From assembly GCA_029883145.1 (NCBI GenBank), contig JAOUJR010000065.1, forward strand, positions 1-8,486: DNA of 8,486 nucleotides, given 5' to 3'. This DNA is from Nitrospirota bacterium (lineage in GTDB: Bacteria; Nitrospirota; Thermodesulfovibrionia; Thermodesulfovibrionales; SM23-35). Below the pieces are notes generated by a model that saw nothing but the letters and a program-made list of their open reading frames with translations, made no database searches and had not been told where the DNA came from. The first letter of the stretch is position 1; each line of letters begins with the position of its first letter. Shown here piece by piece: positions 8,046 through 8,486 of the stretch. A program made the translations under genes and the position numbers.

Positions 8046-8486
8046 ATGCTCTTACAGGAAGAATTAAAAGAGGAGTTATCGCACCTAAGAATTAAAACAG
8101 AGTCATTAAGAGGTTATCTTTGATGTACCGAAATTAAAAGAAGAGATTGAAAAAGTAAAAAAAGACCTTGTCTCAGATAATGTATGGGCATCTCCGCAAA
8201 ATATTCAGGAACTTCTCAAAAGAAAGTCAAAGCTCGAGGATATAGTATCACATTTTGAATCACTGTCGAATAAACTTTCTTATCTTGAAGAATCAATCAG
8301 TATATTGGAAGAAGAGAGTGGAGAGTTGTTTCTTCATGAGTTACAGAAGAGTATTAAAGGATTAAAAGGAGATTTAGATACACTGGAAATCCAGTATCTC
8401 CTCACCGGAGAACTGGATAAAAATAATGCCATTATTACCATACATCCTGGTGCAGGAGGTACAGAAAGTCAGGATTGGGCACAGAT
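8046..8486 (+). CDS. prfB: Peptide chain release factor 2 (partial), with programmed +1 frameshift
   Basis: RF2 recognises UGA and UAA and releases the finished polypeptide at the ribosome. ATG 8046 has a strong AAGGAGG Shine-Dalgarno (8035-8041). Codons 1-25 end in RGYL, followed by an in-frame TGA at 8121-8123. Shifting one base forward resumes at GAT 8122 and the frame then stays open to the window edge, reading DVPKLKEEIEKV and on through an alpha-helical, coiled-coil-rich N-terminal domain to HPGAGGTESQDWAQ, the family signature for the start of the PCRF/core region. Counting through the shift, about 146 residues are visible. The SPF recognition motif and catalytic GGQ motif would lie beyond the window. 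The UGA is not a broken gene: the arrangement matches the autoregulatory frameshift of many bacterial prfB genes. Likely cotranscribed with lnt. Confidence 0.97.
8108..8124 (+). promoter_or_regulatory. prfB: prfB programmed +1 frameshift site
   Basis: An internal Shine-Dalgarno-like AAGAGGT (8108-8114) lies 3 bases before CTT (8118-8120), which is followed by the TGA stop (8121-8123) and a T. The P-site tRNA-Leu slips from CUU to UUU while RF2 is scarce at UGA, so low RF2 raises its own synthesis. The slip codon, stop codon and internal Shine-Dalgarno match the Escherichia coli prfB site, and the stop falls at codon 26 as in that gene. The base after UGA is U where E. coli has C. Confidence 0.95.

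Noticed and set aside
8121..8123. In-frame TGA suggesting that prfB is a pseudogene
   Set aside because: It sits exactly at the known RF2 programmed frameshift context and the +1 frame is fully open with RF2 signature sequence.

Overview
This is an ordinary, gene-dense stretch of a bacterial chromosome with moderate to low GC. Lnt (outer-membrane lipoprotein maturation), the long periplasmic-domain form of YidC and a gap-pgk pair point to a Gram-negative bacterium. The rpmH-rnpA-yidD-yidC order is the standard bacterial arrangement. The short class 1B SAM decarboxylase, the style of the L34 N-terminus and the DUF1015 gene would suit Nitrospirota (Thermodesulfovibrio-like) or a deltaproteobacterial relative. 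That placement is an impression from protein style, not a search result.

Layout. On the minus strand, reading right to left from 2165, lie rpmH (ribosomal protein L34), rnpA (RNase P protein), yidD and yidC. They form one tightly packed operon behind a good sigma70-type promoter at 2188-2217, and yidC runs off the left edge. On the plus strand from 2319 come a DUF1015-family protein, gap (NAD-type glyceraldehyde-3-phosphate dehydrogenase) and pgk (phosphoglycerate kinase), with gap and pgk overlapping by four bases. speD (S-adenosylmethionine decarboxylase proenzyme) lies convergently on the minus strand and has a near-consensus promoter with an A/T-rich upstream tract. Divergent from it, lnt (apolipoprotein N-acyltransferase) is followed after 9 bases by prfB (release factor 2), which runs off the right edge and carries the classic programmed +1 frameshift at an in-frame UGA.

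How the genes relate. The left operon couples ribosome and tRNA-processing components to membrane-protein insertion (YidC, YidD). gap and pgk catalyse consecutive reactions of glycolysis/gluconeogenesis. speD supplies decarboxylated SAM for polyamine synthesis. lnt finishes lipoprotein acylation. prfB terminates translation at UGA and UAA and controls its own synthesis through the frameshift.

There are no tRNA or rRNA genes, IS elements, CRISPR arrays or prophage genes. No stretch above 300 bases lacks a gene; the longest gaps are the divergent intergenic regions 2166-2318 and 6326-6464. I found no evidence of a previously undescribed multi-gene system. The most unusual point is rnpA: its RnpA-like reading frame extends upstream of the only canonical start codon, into the end of rpmH, with a perfect hairpin in between.
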